Source: Nymphalis io (taxonomy: Eukaryota; Arthropoda; Insecta; Lepidoptera; Nymphalidae). Taken from it: a stretch of DNA of 64,000 nt. A program made the position numbers and the translations under genes. Where the stretch lies: the NCBI RefSeq assembly GCF_905147045.1, contig NC_065888.1, forward strand, positions 13,025,001-13,089,000. Reading direction: 5' to 3'. Of this stretch, positions 1-11,385 are shown one piece after another. The first letter of the stretch is position 1. Every line of letters begins with the position of its first letter. The notes under the pieces were generated by a model. The model saw only the letters and a program-made list of their open reading frames with translations, ran no database searches and was not told where the DNA came from.

Positions 1-149
1 ACATAGAATTGTGAAGCGCAACCATCTACTAAAGCACGAAGGCTACGCTTGTGTAGGAAGCTAGCAATCCAGGTGCATAGCTGAGCAGGCAGACCATATG
101 CCGGTAGCTTGGAGAGAAGACTTCTGTGCCAGACCCTGTCGAAAGCCTT
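1..149 (-). mobile_element. Jockey/CR1-like LINE, 5'-truncated copy running off the window
   Basis: Matches positions 40903-41051 of the large minus-strand LINE almost base for base; I see two differences, so the copy is young. It encodes part of the reverse transcriptase. The match stops at about 149, where AT-rich DNA begins, which is the 5' truncation point. The 3' half would lie left of the window, so the target-site duplication cannot be checked. Confidence 0.9.
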
Positions 150-303
150 TTATTTTATTTATTAGAATCACTTTCACTGACAGAATTATTAAATTCAAAC
201 TTATTACCTAAGTCTAGAGATTACTTAAGCTATATACTATATCCACGCACAGGCAAAACAAAATATTTATTATTTAAAAAAAAGATTTTTAGAAATTTCA
301 ATT

Positions 304-334
304 TTACCGAGAACCACCCCTGGGTTCTCGGTAA
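304..334. repeat. Perfect 12-bp inverted repeat (hairpin)
   Basis: Arms TTACCGAGAACC (304-315) and GGTTCTCGGTAA (323-334) are exact reverse complements around a 7-base spacer. The arms are GC-richer than the surroundings. No terminator or mobile-element context is visible, so the role is unknown. Confidence 0.8.
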
Positions 335-374
335 TTGACCACCGGTTTCAAAATATCAATCTATTACTATTTAT

Positions 375-475
375 TAGAAAAATCCGGCAGACGATGCCCA
401 ATTGGCATGGCGAATGGTTAAACGGTATAGAAGGTGATGTGCTGCAGCGCCATTAGCTGCGGGATACAACAAGTT
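375..475. other. GC-richer island, unidentified
   Basis: About 100 bases of mixed-composition sequence in AT-rich flanks. One forward frame is open for about 18 codons before a stop. It is probably a decayed repeat, but I do not recognise it. The rest of 150-726 shows nothing. Confidence 0.3.
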
Positions 476-726
476 GAATAGTAAAAAAAACTTCTACGAA
501 AAATTCATGTGACTACATTACCAAGTCTATTATATCTATAAAGGTCCATCAATAGAATATACATGATCACAACTCACACAAATAGCATGAAAAGTGGTGA
601 AAGTATTTTATTAAGAAGTACATTGTAAATTTTTAATTTATCAAGCCGTCGTCGTGGAAGGAACAAATTACGAGCAGGTATATAAAAGCTATTGTCATGA
701 CTACGTATCGCTCATGTTCTATTTTG

Positions 727-1016
727 CTGGTAGTATGGCTTTGTGCAAGCTCGTCTGGGTAGGTACCACCCACTCATCAGTTATTCTACCGCGAAACAGT
801 ACAGTACTTCGTATTGTTGTGTTCCAGTTTGAAGGTTGAGTGAGCCAGTGTAATTACAGGCACAAGGAACATAACATCTTAGTTCCCAAGGTTGGTGGCG
901 CATTGCCGAAGTAAGCGATGGTTAACATTTCTTACAATGCCAATGTTTATGGCCGTTGGTGACCACTTACCATCAGGTGGCCCATATGCACGTCCGCCTT
1001 CCTATATAAAAAAAGG
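727..1016 (+). mobile_element. SINE-B (TATAAAAA-tailed short retroposon), near full length
   Basis: Runs from TGGTAGTATGGCTTTGTGC through GGTACCACCCACTCATCAG, TTCCCAAGGTTGGTGGCGCA and CTTACCATCAGGTGGCCCA to a TATAAAAAAA tail. This is one of about seventeen copies here, called SINE-B for convenience; I do not know its formal name. No clear tRNA head is visible. It is non-coding and relies on LINE enzymes. Most differences from other copies are scattered substitutions. Confidence 0.85.
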
Positions 1017-2056
1017 ACGGACTAATTTTCAAAAAACGTGGGAATATATCGAATTGCATATATTTTAAGCTTATCTATAAATTTAAATTTAGAACGATAT
1101 TTTTTTTTTTTTATAAATGATAAGTTGACTAAAATTTTAATTTTTTCTGTCACTTAACCGAAGTTAACCATACTCCACAAAATATACTAGCGAAAAGTGA
1201 TAAGACCTACATTATTAAATTATCATAATAAGAAAGTTTAACGTTAATGGAATTAGTAGTTTTGGCGTTATTTGGAACAAACAAAATAAATAAAACTTTC
1301 CTCCAATTAGAACGTGATTAAATAATACATATTTCTAAACGAAACTACGTGATATTTAAACGTGATTCAAAGATTTGCTTTATAGTACAGCGTCGATTCG
1401 TCAAATAAATTGTTAGCGTGTTTAAGTCCTATAAATAAGAATAAAAGAAATTGAAATTTAAATTTCATTTTCAGACACTGTGAACATCATATATGAGATG
1501 AAGAATACGTATAATATACAAGATTTACAAGTTAGCAGTTTGAATTTATTACACCATTTAACACATACAAGAATATTATGGCAGCGCAAATTGTTCAAGC
1601 GTTAGAACCTGAAATAGTTAATACTCTGTGCTATACTGGCAATATAAAAAAAAAGATAACGCTGTCAATCCGCCATGATTTTTTTCAGTGAATTATTAAT
1701 AGTTCTTTGTTATACGTGACATGGCAGAATATTTTGCGCAAATAGCGTAGATACTCGCCAGAAACGGGAAAAAGAATAGTTCTTTGAACCTTTTAACTTT
1801 AATTATTTGGGATTTACATTTATATATAATAAAAGTTTTGTTTAGAAATTATATTCGTATAAAGTATGATACAAAACGACGACGATGCTAATGTTTATGC
1901 TGTTGAAAAGTAAGATAACAGAAAGTGTCCCAGTCGGTATCCGAGTCTGAGTATTCTAATATATGTCTTGTTAATTTGTCGCGACCTTCCCTTGATAATT
2001 AAGGTAGATACGACTCGAATTGGAAGGAAAATTCCACGCAAGATACATTAAAGCCG
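1017..2056. other. AT-rich spacer, nothing identified
   Basis: Only short open frames, including a 37-codon ATG frame starting near 1579 that has no splice, TATA or codon support. No repeat family is recognised. Confidence 0.5.
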
Positions 2057-2104
2057 ACGTATAAATGCCGAAAGACGTTGAACGCCCATTAGCTAGCGTT
2101 AGTT
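2057..2104 (+). promoter_or_regulatory. Candidate TATA-type promoter
   Basis: A CGTATAAATGCCG box sits in a GC-richer patch and is followed about 35-40 bases later by GCGTTAGTTGC, loosely like an arthropod initiator. A candidate 33-base exon lies 110 bases downstream. Inference only; TATAAA is common in AT-rich DNA. Confidence 0.2.
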
Positions 2105-2216
2105 GCTCGTGTATTCGAGCTTCACTGACGTCAATTTAGGGCTAAAATGTGAAAACTTTTTGTGACAACGGATGACAAGCTATGATAATTTTACAATAAT
2201 AAAAAACATTTTTCAG

Positions 2217-2249
2217 ATTGAGCAGACATCAAATGTATTGATGTATAAG
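2217..2249 (+). other. Candidate 33-nt micro-exon
   Basis: An acceptor-like ACATTTTTCAG precedes 33 bases open in phase 0 (IEQTSNVLMYK), followed by an excellent donor, AAG/GTAAGTAAGT. Both splice sites are close to consensus. No partner exon was found, so this may be chance. Confidence 0.18.
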
Positions 2250-2285
2250 GTAAGTAAGTATGATGTATTAGTATCAATGTATGTA

Positions 2286-2458
2286 TAGTGTAATAACAGG
2301 CACAAGAGATATAACATCTTAGTTCCCAAGGTCGGTGGCGCATTGGTGATGTAAGCGATGGTTAACATTTCTTACAATGCCAATGTCTATGGGCGTTGGT
2401 GACCACTTACCGTTAGGTGACCCATATGCTCGTCTGCCTTCCTATTCTATAAAAAAAA
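2286..2458 (+). mobile_element. SINE-B, 5'-truncated
   Basis: Begins mid-element at TGTAATAACAGGCACAAG and keeps the 3' half, including the CTTACCGTTAGGTGACCCA block and TATAAAAAAA tail. Loss of the 5' end with an intact tail is typical of target-primed insertion. Confidence 0.85.
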
Positions 2459-2480
2459 TCTAATAAAATAAAATAAAATA
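2459..2480. repeat. TAAAA microsatellite at a SINE tail
   Basis: About four TAAAA units follow the poly-A tail of the SINE-B copy, the usual origin of such microsatellites. Confidence 0.7.
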
Positions 2481-2837
2481 TGCTCCCAGTAGCTGACATT
2501 TTTGACACTTAATTATTTATTCGTTTACAATATCGGAATATTTTATTTTTTCTGTAATATAACGTTACATAACAGATATTACGATTTGTCATATCTTCTT
2601 GTTCGTTACAGTTCACTTATAACGACTTATTTAATTATATACTTGCTAGGTACTTATTTACTAACAATGAACATATCGACTTATTTTTTTTTAATACAAT
2701 TTTTAGAATAGTTTGAAATATAAACTGTTATTATAAATGCCTTAATAAAACATTCATTCAAAAGCATAGAATCAATTTTAATAACCTAATAAGAATACCT
2801 AACCTTATTTAATTCTAACTATCTCTCTTTTGTCTAT

Positions 2838-3030
2838 AGTTTGTAATATTATAAATCCGAGTGACTTTGTTTATTTTCTACGCTTCCTAGTCTTAAGTAC
2901 TTAACCGATCATCGTGAAATATATATGCATACATAGTTTTAGGAATATAGAAAAGGACATAGGGTACTTGACATTTACAACCCCCCCCCCCCTCAAACGT
3001 AGACAAAGCCGGGTGGATAATAAAAGTGAT
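2838..3030 (+). repeat. Dispersed ATTATAAATGCGAAAGT-type repeat with a C12 run
   Basis: Begins ATTATAAATCCGAGTGACTT, continues TTAACCGATCATCGTGAAA and AAAGGACATAGGGTACTT, and ends AGACAAAGCCGGGTGG. This order of blocks is a very common non-coding lepidopteran repeat, called MINE-type or Helitron-like in some papers; the class is uncertain. A run of twelve C at 2981-2992 lies inside. Confidence 0.55.
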
Positions 3031-3529
3031 GGGAGTTACGAGTAAATATACCAAGTTGAAAAACTAAAACGCTTCAATACGAGCTCACTGGTATGGTACT
3101 GCGTTATTGGATTATCACAAGAGTTGTACAAGTGTGTTAAGGTTTCATACTGATAACAGTGAAAACTGAGTTTTTAGTTTCCGTTAAGTGTGTTAATACT
3201 GGTAAGCTGATATGAAGAGCTCACAATTATTTCATCATTATTTAATTCTAAGCAAAAAGTCTAATTAAAACTTTAAGATGCTGTAATGTAACGGTTACAT
3301 AATCGCAAACCTACATTTGCTCTATGATTATGACAATTTATCATTTCAACTAATACACTGCATATAATTGTCCATTTAACCTACTCCAAAAACAATCACA
3401 ACAAGCAAACGAATTTCAAGCAATTAATTTCTTCATATGAAAATTTTTAATTATCGCAATATTTTAATAAACATACAATAAAAGCCCTTATTGTCATGAC
3501 TTAAGTTACACAATAGCGTACACTGATCC
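3031..3529. other. AT-rich spacer, nothing identified
   Basis: No open frame, repeat or RNA signature stands out on either strand. Confidence 0.5.
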
Positions 3530-3700
3530 GTGACGCCATTGATTTTTGGGTGCGCGTGATTCGCTTCGATCCACATGAGGTGGAGCATTAACATATCAAT
3601 AGGGCTGTCATGTATCCACGTGACAGCCACCTATTCGGGTGTGCCCTGAGCTTTGAACCTATAAATGGCCCAAATGTATTTTCATACTGAAAATTAAAAT
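3530..3700 (+). promoter_or_regulatory. GC-richer patch with E-box hairpin and TATA box
   Basis: GGCTGTCA (3603-3610) and TGACAGCC (3621-3628) form an 8-bp inverted repeat with a CACGTG E-box (3617-3622) at its edge. A CCTATAAATGG box follows at about 3658, with a possible initiator TTCATACT at 3681. The only downstream ATG frame (3780) is 44 codons and unconvincing. Confidence 0.25.
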
Positions 3701-4234
3701 TAAGTATCATCTACTATTATCATACAAGACCTTTTGAAGATAATACAAGTATTTTTTATTTTGGTTAAATAAGATAACAATGGATAACCGATGTAAAGAC
3801 ACTAAATACTTTTTTGTAAATATTAATTATATCGAAATTATAGAAGTAAAATTTTCAGGATTCTGGATTTTTGGCAACCCTGTGTTTGGTGTGCAGCCGT
3901 TTCGTTTCGTTTGAACTTAAACCTTACTGTTTTCTAAAATGTATCGTTAAGAGGGAAAGCGTGTTTTTGTATCGCCACTATTTCCATATTACTTTCACTG
4001 ATCGATAGTTTTAATGAATAAAAAACCTGCTATATATCATACTTACACATATGTAATTTAAAAAAAAAAATGTTCTAAAGTTTATTTTTTATCGTAACTC
4101 AACTGTGATCTTTGAACCGGCAGCCCTAATAGAACTTTATTGCAAGGTCGCTTAGTACATTATTCTTCGAGTCAAAAAATCAAGAAAATTTGGGTTAAAT
4201 ATGGAAATGGTATGCGCTCTTTTTTCTTTTACGC

Positions 4235-4352
4235 CTATAGTCCGATGAGACGGCAATCTACGATCAAGATACGATCTTTGAGAGCGTACAGGCGCAGTTC
4301 AACTTTACGTGGTTTCAGGGTCACGTAAGTATAACACTTCCAGTTTCCTCAA
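4235..4352 (-). mobile_element. SINE-C internal fragment
   Basis: Contains TCCGATGAGACGGCAATC, then TACAGGCGCAGTTCAAC, TTTACGTGGTTTC and ACACTTCCAGTTTCC, the inner blocks of the tRNA-headed SINE seen whole at 53304-53650. The tRNA head and 3' end are missing. The open frame across it is accidental. Confidence 0.65.
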
Positions 4353-4523
4353 CTGATGTTAGTAGCATATTTACATACATCTAACAGGCATCCTTGTCAC
4401 TCATTCAATCACACACGTATTTTGTCATTTGCCTTTTATTTGAGAGAAGATATATGATAAAATGAACCATATTGGCTCTCTTAATTTTAGACGGTGATCT
4501 ATAAAGTGGACTACGTTTACTTA

Positions 4524-4804
4524 TTTTATTTTTTATAGAATAGGTTGGCGGATAAGCACGTGGGTCATCTGATGGTAATTGGTCACGCCCATAGACATTG
4601 CCATTGTAAGAAATGTTAACCATCACTTACATCACCAATGCGCCATCAACCTCGAGAACTAAGATGTTATGTCCCTTGTGCCTGTAATTACACTGGCTCA
4701 CCCACCTTTCAAACCGGAACACAACAATAACAAGTACTGCTGTTTTGCAGTAGAATATCTTAAGTGGGTGTTACCTACCGTAGTAGCTTGCACAAAGCCA
4801 CCAG
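4524..4804 (-). mobile_element. SINE-B, near full length
   Basis: Reverse orientation, from TTTTTTATAGAATAGG to CACAAAGCCACCAGT, with the order of blocks intact. Moderately diverged, with several small deletions around 4750-4790. Confidence 0.85.
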
Positions 4805-5100
4805 TAAAATTAATAAGTAAAATTTATAAGCCTACATTATCGTCTTTAAAAAAAAAAAAAAAGTCTTTGCGCCAGTAAGTTCTTTAATTGTGATAAATTC
4901 AAATAACCAATCTTGAGAGACTTCAGACCCAGACATTTTCAAGGTATCAATGACAAAAGTATAACGATGGTCTCAGAAAACAGACGTACATATTGCGTCT
5001 CCGTTAAGGGCATTTAAACAATAGCCCATTGTTCCTGAAGTCTATCCTTGTGAAGCTATCAACGAAGCGTGTGATGTATCGCGACTATTAAAATATTCAT

Positions 5101-5235
5101 AGGAAAATACTTATAAATAAGAAAGTGTGTTTCTTGTTTTGTTCGTATTTCGTAATATTTATTATTATATTTGGTAAAATTTACTCTCGAGAGTGACATA
5201 GGCTTTTTACACCGAAAATATTACGGTGAAAAGGT
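5101..5235 (+). repeat. Dispersed ATTATAAATGCGAAAGT-type repeat, decayed
   Basis: ACTTATAAATAAGAAAGTGTG starts it and GAGAGTGACATAGGCTTTTTA is its second block, in the spacing seen in other copies. Non-coding and degraded. Confidence 0.45.
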
Positions 5236-5666
5236 CGCGGTAATGACCAGGTGAAAATATTTGCACATAGTAGCGAAGAATTTCTGATCACAGCTCACGT
5301 CACTTCGTTGGTAATTAAAATTTCATAGTAACGATGGAGTTATGAACAGCGGCCTCATTTTCAACATTACGTCAAAGTTAAAATTTTTATTCAATTTAGA
5401 AGCTCGCTTATTGATTATCAAAAATTTACCACAGACCTCAGAAGCGGTTCTTCTACGCAAGATACCAATAATGTTAAAAATATTACTTAAAAAGGCCTGA
5501 AGGCGAACATTTAATTTTCAAGGTCTCATTATATAAAAATTAGCTAGTTTAGATTCGCAGATAAGATTGCATTTAGATAAGAGCAAGTATTATGGTAATT
5601 ATATAAAGGAATAACAACTAAAATTATAAGCAGCTACATAGCTTTTTATTTAATATTATTTATCTA

Positions 5667-5972
5667 CAGTACAGTAACAGCCTGTCAATGTCCCACTGCT
5701 GGGCTAAGGCCTCCTCTCCCTTTTGAGGAGAAGGTTTGGAGCTTATTCCACCACGCTGCTCCAATGCGGGTTGGTAGAATACACATGTGGCATAATTTCA
5801 ATGAAATTAGACACATGCAGGTTTCCTCACGATGTTTTCCTTCACCGTCAAGCACGAGATAAATTATAATCACAAATTAAGCACATAAAAATTCAGTGGT
5901 GCTTGGCCGGGTTTGAACCCACGATCGTCAGTTAAGATTCACGCGTTCTAACCACTAGGCCATCTCGGCTTT
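5667..5972 (-). mobile_element. Metulj-like tRNA-derived SINE, full length with target-site duplication
   Basis: On the minus strand it starts AAGCCGAGATGGCCTAGTGG, a tRNA-like head with an A box (TGGCCTAGTGG) and a B box (GGGTTCAAACC), the internal RNA polymerase III promoter. The body has CATCTCGTGCTTGACGGTGA and GCATTGGAGCAGCGTGGTGG, ending near GGCTGTTACTGTACTGT. TTTATCTA flanks both ends (5659-5666 and 5973-5980). Confidence 0.92.
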
Positions 5973-5980
5973 TTTATCTA

Positions 5981-6818
5981 ACATAGTTAAATCACTACTA
6001 TAACTTTGTTGATGATTTGATTAGTGTAATTGTAATGACATCATGAAGCTCAGCCTTTTGGGAAACTATTGGGACATTTGATTCATCAACAGCGGTCGAG
6101 ACATTTCAACTAAATAACACTAGATTACAGCACGGTTCGTAAATTCAAGTCATATAGATAAATATTTTTGTCGAAATATCTTTTATATAATATACTAAAA
6201 TATTTTGTGTAACAAATATATGCTTCGATATTTAAAATTAAGTTCGAGCAAAAAGAGAGATCGCTAACAGGTTACATTAGAGATGTTATGAGTAAAAACA
6301 TTCAGTTTCTGTTTTGTTTTTATTTTCTTGCAAAACGTAATTTCAAAATCTATGTATATAAATATATGTCTATTGTGTCTATATATGTTTATATAAAATA
6401 CATAAAATATGATTGTAAAACTGTATGCGCCGTAATTGCCGAATATCCCGGGCCAATTTTAGTTAAATTATAAACGTACCAAAATTCGCTAACCTAAAAG
6501 GTTGTAAATTATCTAAATTGTACGCGGTTTATTCCCAGTTTTCCACGATTTAACAATTTAAATAGATTTATTATAAGCTAACAGTAAAATCCAATTTCCT
6601 GTTAATTTTCCTGTACAACATTTATACCAATTATAAATAGTACCCGATGCGAAGCGAGGAATCCTTAATAAAGCATAAGCAAGCATAACTTATAACAAAC
6701 ATCAAATTAATAATGTAAGAGAAGACATAAGGGTAATATTTCTACATCTTTTTTACTCATTTATTTTGAAACACGAACTCTCCAGTATCTGAAACGCTAA
6801 TCAAAGTCATCGATGAAA
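5981..6818. other. AT-rich spacer, nothing identified
   Basis: Short tyrosine- and lysine-rich open frames only, typical of AT-rich chance frames. Confidence 0.5.
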
Positions 6819-6905
6819 TAATTTGGCTTTACTCAATCGTCATTGGTCGGTGGTAGCCGATGACGTAATAGGCGACCAATGAGCGTGCATTTTAAAGCCA
6901 AATTA
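6819..6905. repeat. 87-bp imperfect palindrome carrying CCAAT and CRE-like motifs
   Basis: Outer arms TAATTTGGCTTTA (6819-6831) and TAAAGCCAAATTA (6893-6905) match perfectly. Inner TCATTGGTCG pairs with CGACCAATGA, giving two opposed CCAAT boxes. A TGACGTAAT motif lies in the loop half. It could be a small foldback element or a symmetrical regulatory site. No target-site duplication was found. Confidence 0.75.
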
Positions 6906-7535
6906 CTTGATCAGTTTTTAACTGGTACTGTATGTTTTATATAACAATTTATGGTTATTACTAATTTTAAGATTAATAAAAGCAAATATCACGATTCATT
7001 TTTAAAATGATAATACTTATTTTACAATGACTACTTTCAAGAGCGCTTTATCAATCGAGGAGACCGATTAGTAACCTCAAAGGCCCTTAAGGCTTTCAAA
7101 GGAAGGATATATATCTGTATATTCCTGTACGTTTATGTCTGTGGACAGTAAGCTTTCAAGATTAACAATGTATGGCTGAGCGCATCGTCTAATGGTTTTT
7201 TTAATGGCAACTGAGCCATTTTATGTCAGATGTTTTTTTACGTTATTATATTTAAATAACATAGAATAATTTTCGAATAAAAATTTCTAAAATATTTGAA
7301 ATTAATTGCGCAAGAGCTAGACATATATGGAAATATATATTTTACGTTTGTATTTTTATTTATATAATTAATAATTCTCTAAGAATTAATTAGTTTTTTT
7401 TAAAGCTGATTTCATCGAATACATAATATACATTTTATTAGTAATAATTTACATTCTGTACGTAATAAGCCACCTTCCATTGGCTTGGAGATGTTATATT
7501 TCTTATATTACATTTCTATATACGACAAAGGAATA
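6906..7535. other. AT-rich spacer, nothing identified
   Basis: No coding or repeat structure recognised. Confidence 0.5.
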
Positions 7536-7690
7536 TATCACTGGTGGAAGGGCTTTGTGTACACCCGTCTAGGCATATTACTGGGACATTTCGTCTTAAA
7601 TGGCAAACTAACAGCTTATCACAGGCACAAGGGGCTTATAATCCAGAAACCCATAATTTATCAATGCATTAAGGGCAGTGGTAACTGTTA
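7536..7690 (+). mobile_element. Decayed SINE-B 5' region
   Basis: CTGGTGGAAGGGCTTTGTG and later ACAGGCACAAGGGG match the SINE-B 5' half in order, but the intervening sequence is strongly diverged and the 3' half is lost. The 68-codon frame across it is not a gene. Confidence 0.5.
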
Positions 7691-8692
7691 ACCCTTAAAT
7701 GACCAATTTGCAAAAACAAAACAGACTTTAAATAAAAAAAAGAAAAATAAGAATGCGCGAAGTATTAACTTTTAAATTTTTAAATTATTCTAAATACATG
7801 TACCAATAAATTAACTTAAATTTATAATATTTTAAGCTCAGGTTAAAAGGGATATCGCAACTCTAGAGAACGGCAATGTTTTATTAATGGGAATAATACA
7901 ATCTCTTAAATTAAAAACGTCCATGTTTGTCCTTGTTCTACTTAAAAAGGGTTTCGCATTTAAAACAAAAAATGTGCAGCTTAAAAATGTTTATTTGAAA
8001 ATAGAATTTCTGTTAAAAAAGTATGTATCTATCCGATTCTAATGCCAGAAGTGAAGTTAAAGAAATAATTTTAACTTTAAATTGACATAATTAATCGAGA
8101 TATATAATAAAATGAATATAATTACGTCAATATTTATTATACATTTAATTCATTAACACAGTTATAAAGTAAAAGTTTTTTGAAGTACGTACCGATTACG
8201 TCGGCCGTTGATTCACCTTCGAATCATAAGTCGATCGGATGTTGCCACACCTGTAACAAAATATTATAAAAAAATAATATAATTGGAATATTAAATTTAA
8301 ATATAATTAATCGGTTTTTAACGTTAAATGATTCGAATAAAGGGTTTCGGAAGACTATTTTCGGACGAATTAGTTAAAATCAATTATGTAATAAAATTAT
8401 TTCATTTTATTTTAAAAATAAATGTTTGATCTCAATGCTTTCGAAGTGTTACCTTTGCCTTTCAATGATAAAAAGAAACAACTTTCTAATATTATAATGC
8501 TTAAATGATTTAATATAGCTAATTTTGTGTCAAAATAACTGAATAAAGCCATAATTTATTTAATATAATCGTCTTTATTTTTAAATATTTTATACGGTGT
8601 TATTAGATAAACAATGCTGTCTTCTTCTTTCGAATGTCAAAACAGAGATGGCAGAAAGAGATAAATCGTTGTTTACTGAAACAATCGGTTTA
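7691..8692. other. AT-rich spacer, nothing identified
   Basis: Very AT-rich throughout; no feature supported. Confidence 0.5.
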
Positions 8693-8941
8693 ATGGTGGT
8701 AGGGCTTTGTGCAAGCTCGTCTGGTTAGGTACCAACCATTCATCAGAAATTCTACCGCAAAACACCAGTACTTGTTATTGTTGTGTTCCGGTTTGAAGGG
8801 TGAGTGAGCCAGTGTAATTACAGGCACAAGGGACATAAAAACTTAGTTCCCAAGGTTGGTGGCACATTGGCTAGGTAAGCGATGGTTGACATTTCTTACA
8901 ATGCCAATGTCTAAGGGCGTTTGGTGACCACTTACTGTACT
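8693..8941 (+). mobile_element. SINE-B, 3' end lost
   Basis: Intact from TGGTGGTAGGGCTTTGTGC to GGTGACCACTTAC, then it breaks into a short TACTTACTGTACT repeat without the tail. Loss of the poly-A end points to later deletion. Confidence 0.85.
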
Positions 8942-9044
8942 TACTGTACTGGTTTTAATAAATAAAAAGAACTATTTACAAATCCTAAATTTTCGAATAA
9001 AACAAAAACGGCCTTAATTATAAATGTTTATTATTAAATATATT

Positions 9045-9292
9045 TTTTTATAGAATAGGAAGGCGGACGAGCATATGGGCCATCTGATGGTTAGTGGTCC
9101 GCCCATTGACATCTGTATTGTAAGAAATATTAGCCATCCCTTACATCACCAATGCGTCAACAACCTTATGAATTAAGATGCTGTGCTCCTAGTACCTGTA
9201 GTTACATTAGCTCACTCAAAACGGAACACAAAAATACAAAGTACTGCTGTTTTGAGGTCGAACATGTGATAGGTGAGTGGTACCTGCCCAGA
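9045..9292 (-). mobile_element. SINE-B, 5' end lost
   Basis: Starts TTTTTTTATAGAATAGG and runs to GGTACCTGCCCAG; the last 30 bases of the 5' end are absent. It lies 100 bp from the previous copy in opposite orientation, so the two could pair as an inverted repeat in RNA. Confidence 0.85.
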
Positions 9293-10480
9293 ATATAGTA
9301 GTTTAGATTGTAACATTAGTCTGGTCTTCTTTGATGTTAAGCTTAGTTTAGATAAGAAATTAAATTATAAAGAAAAAATCGTAGCGTCCATTAAAACACG
9401 CTTTATGCGGGTAGTAAGAAAATAAAATAGTAGCACAGGTCACAGACTGTTTCTTTCGAGTCGACATCGATTAAATGTTGACAATATTAAACTTAGAAGA
9501 AAATATGAAAGGAAAGTGAGACAGCTATGAAAAGGAGAGCTTACGAGAGATTATAGCTATGGGGCTTAATTACAAACACTATTACTTGACAAAGATCTTT
9601 GTTTTAAGACACTGAGCGAGGTCAATAGCCTCAAACAACGTCCAGGTCTATGAACTTGTTTTGTAAGCTACAAAAGGAATTTATACTACTACAATGTCAT
9701 CGTTAGGTTTAATAAGGTTTGGGACGCCTGTTATTGGCTAGTGAATCTAATATACTACAGTGCAAATTAGATTTGCGATCAGGAGACGATCGAATATTTA
9801 TTGCACATCGTGTTAAAAAAGGTTAAGTGAAAACATAATAAAAACCTTATAAAATATTTTTGTATTCATCAAAGCTTCATACAACACATTTATATCGTAA
9901 CTAACAAAAGTCGGCAGAAGCCCTGTAGGTATCAGTAGTAAATTATCAACTACATAATATGTACTTGATACGAAATTAACATATTTCTGTCATATTTATT
10001 GAAATCTACTTCTTATTATTTATAGTTTTTGTCGTTACACCCTTCATTAGTCATCCAGTACGGCCTTCGGTTTAGAAAGGCTTTGGACGCAAGAGCTAGT
10101 AATCTAAGCCTGACCAATTTTTATTGACATTGACATGTTAAGTTTAATGCTATTATTAGTGATAATTTTGTAAAATACAACCAATGGGATTGGCAAAAGT
10201 TATTGCGTATTTAAAATACGACGGAATAAGATCGATGCCATTCCCCAGATCAGTCTGCGATCATTTCGTTCACATTCTTATTATTTAAATTATGTCAACG
10301 ATGGTACTGAATTTGATAGACAATTTTTTATAAATAAAATACTTGTTATCCTTTTAAACTCCATTGATAAGAAAGAGATAGAAATAATGGAAAGACTGAA
10401 AATATAAATAATAAATTGGAATAAGAAAAAATAATTATTATTTCATATTTTAATGAGTTTTATTCTATATCTACACTTTA
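9293..10480. other. Spacer, nothing identified
   Basis: Mixed AT-rich sequence. A palindrome-like CGTATTTAAAATACG sits near 10208. No gene-like frame. Confidence 0.5.
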
Positions 10481-10775
10481 AGCGGAGATGGCCTATTGGT
10501 TAGAACGCGTGAATCTTAACCGATGGTCGTGGGTTCAAACCCGGGAAGCACCACTGAATTTTCATGTGCTTAATTTGTGTTTGTAATTCATCTCGTGCTT
10601 GACATTGAAGGAAAACATCGTGAGTAAACCTGCGAAATTCTGCCACATATGTATTCCACCATCCCGCATTGGAGCAGCGTGGTGGAATAAGCTCCAAACC
10701 TTCTCCTTAAAAGGGAGAAGAGGCCTTAGCCCAGCAGTGGGACATTAACAAGCTGTTACTGTAATACTGTACTAT
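10481..10775 (+). mobile_element. Metulj-like tRNA-derived SINE, near full length
   Basis: Head GAGATGGCCTATTGGTTAG with B box GGGTTCAAACC, body and GGCCTTAGCCCAGCAGTGGG tail present. About 25 internal bases are missing after ACCTGC. The minus-strand 65-codon frame over it is a shadow. Confidence 0.9.
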
Positions 10776-11198
10776 TATATATCATGATAACGTTCACAGT
10801 TAATAATATAAATATGTATACAGGCTTAATGTGTACAAAATGAAGTGTTACTAACGTTTCAAGTACCAAAACCTTTTAGCTGTTGACGGCTTGCAAAATG
10901 TTATTTCCAAAGTATTAAACTTATTTATATAGATGGAAAATAAAAGCCACGTAACTCATAAAGGCCACGATCTCGCAACTTAGCACCTGTCTAAATCCAA
11001 ACATTATATTAATTGTACTCGTATAACGTAAATAAATTTAGAATTCACATGACCACAGAGTTAGCAAAAAAAAGAAACCAAAAAAAAAGCAATGTATTTT
11101 ATATTAACTATAAAAATTTGGTAACTAGCATCTGTTGAAAGAAAATTTGTGATCACGATGAAGGTATATTTAATTTAGTATCATAATATACTTTTATC

Positions 11199-11385
11199 AC
11201 TCGTTACGGAGTGGTGGCCTAGAGAAGCAAAAAGGCCAGTGGACAGACCACCCGCCCGATGGTTCAGACGATTTTAGGAAAATGGCGGGTGCTCAATGGA
11301 TGCGACTAGCACAGGACCGGGAGATTTGGCGCGCCTGTGAGGAGGCCTATGTCCAGCAGTGGATAAATGTGGGCTGAATATGATG
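11199..11385 (+). mobile_element. RTE-type LINE, 3' fragment of a second subfamily, with target-site duplication
   Basis: The last 34 codons read RKMAGAQWMRLAQDREIWRA then CEEAYVQQWINVG and stop, clearly related to the C-terminus of the full RTE at 50.2-53.2 kb but a different subfamily, ending ATGATG instead of TTGATTG. One frameshift lies just upstream. ATATACTTTTATC is repeated exactly at 11186-11198 and 11386-11398, so this is a 5'-truncated insertion. Confidence 0.88.

Noticed and set aside
1579..1692. 37-codon forward frame starting MAAQIVQALEPEIVNTL
   Set aside because: Protein-like to the eye but very short, without promoter, splice or poly-A signals. Not distinguishable from chance.
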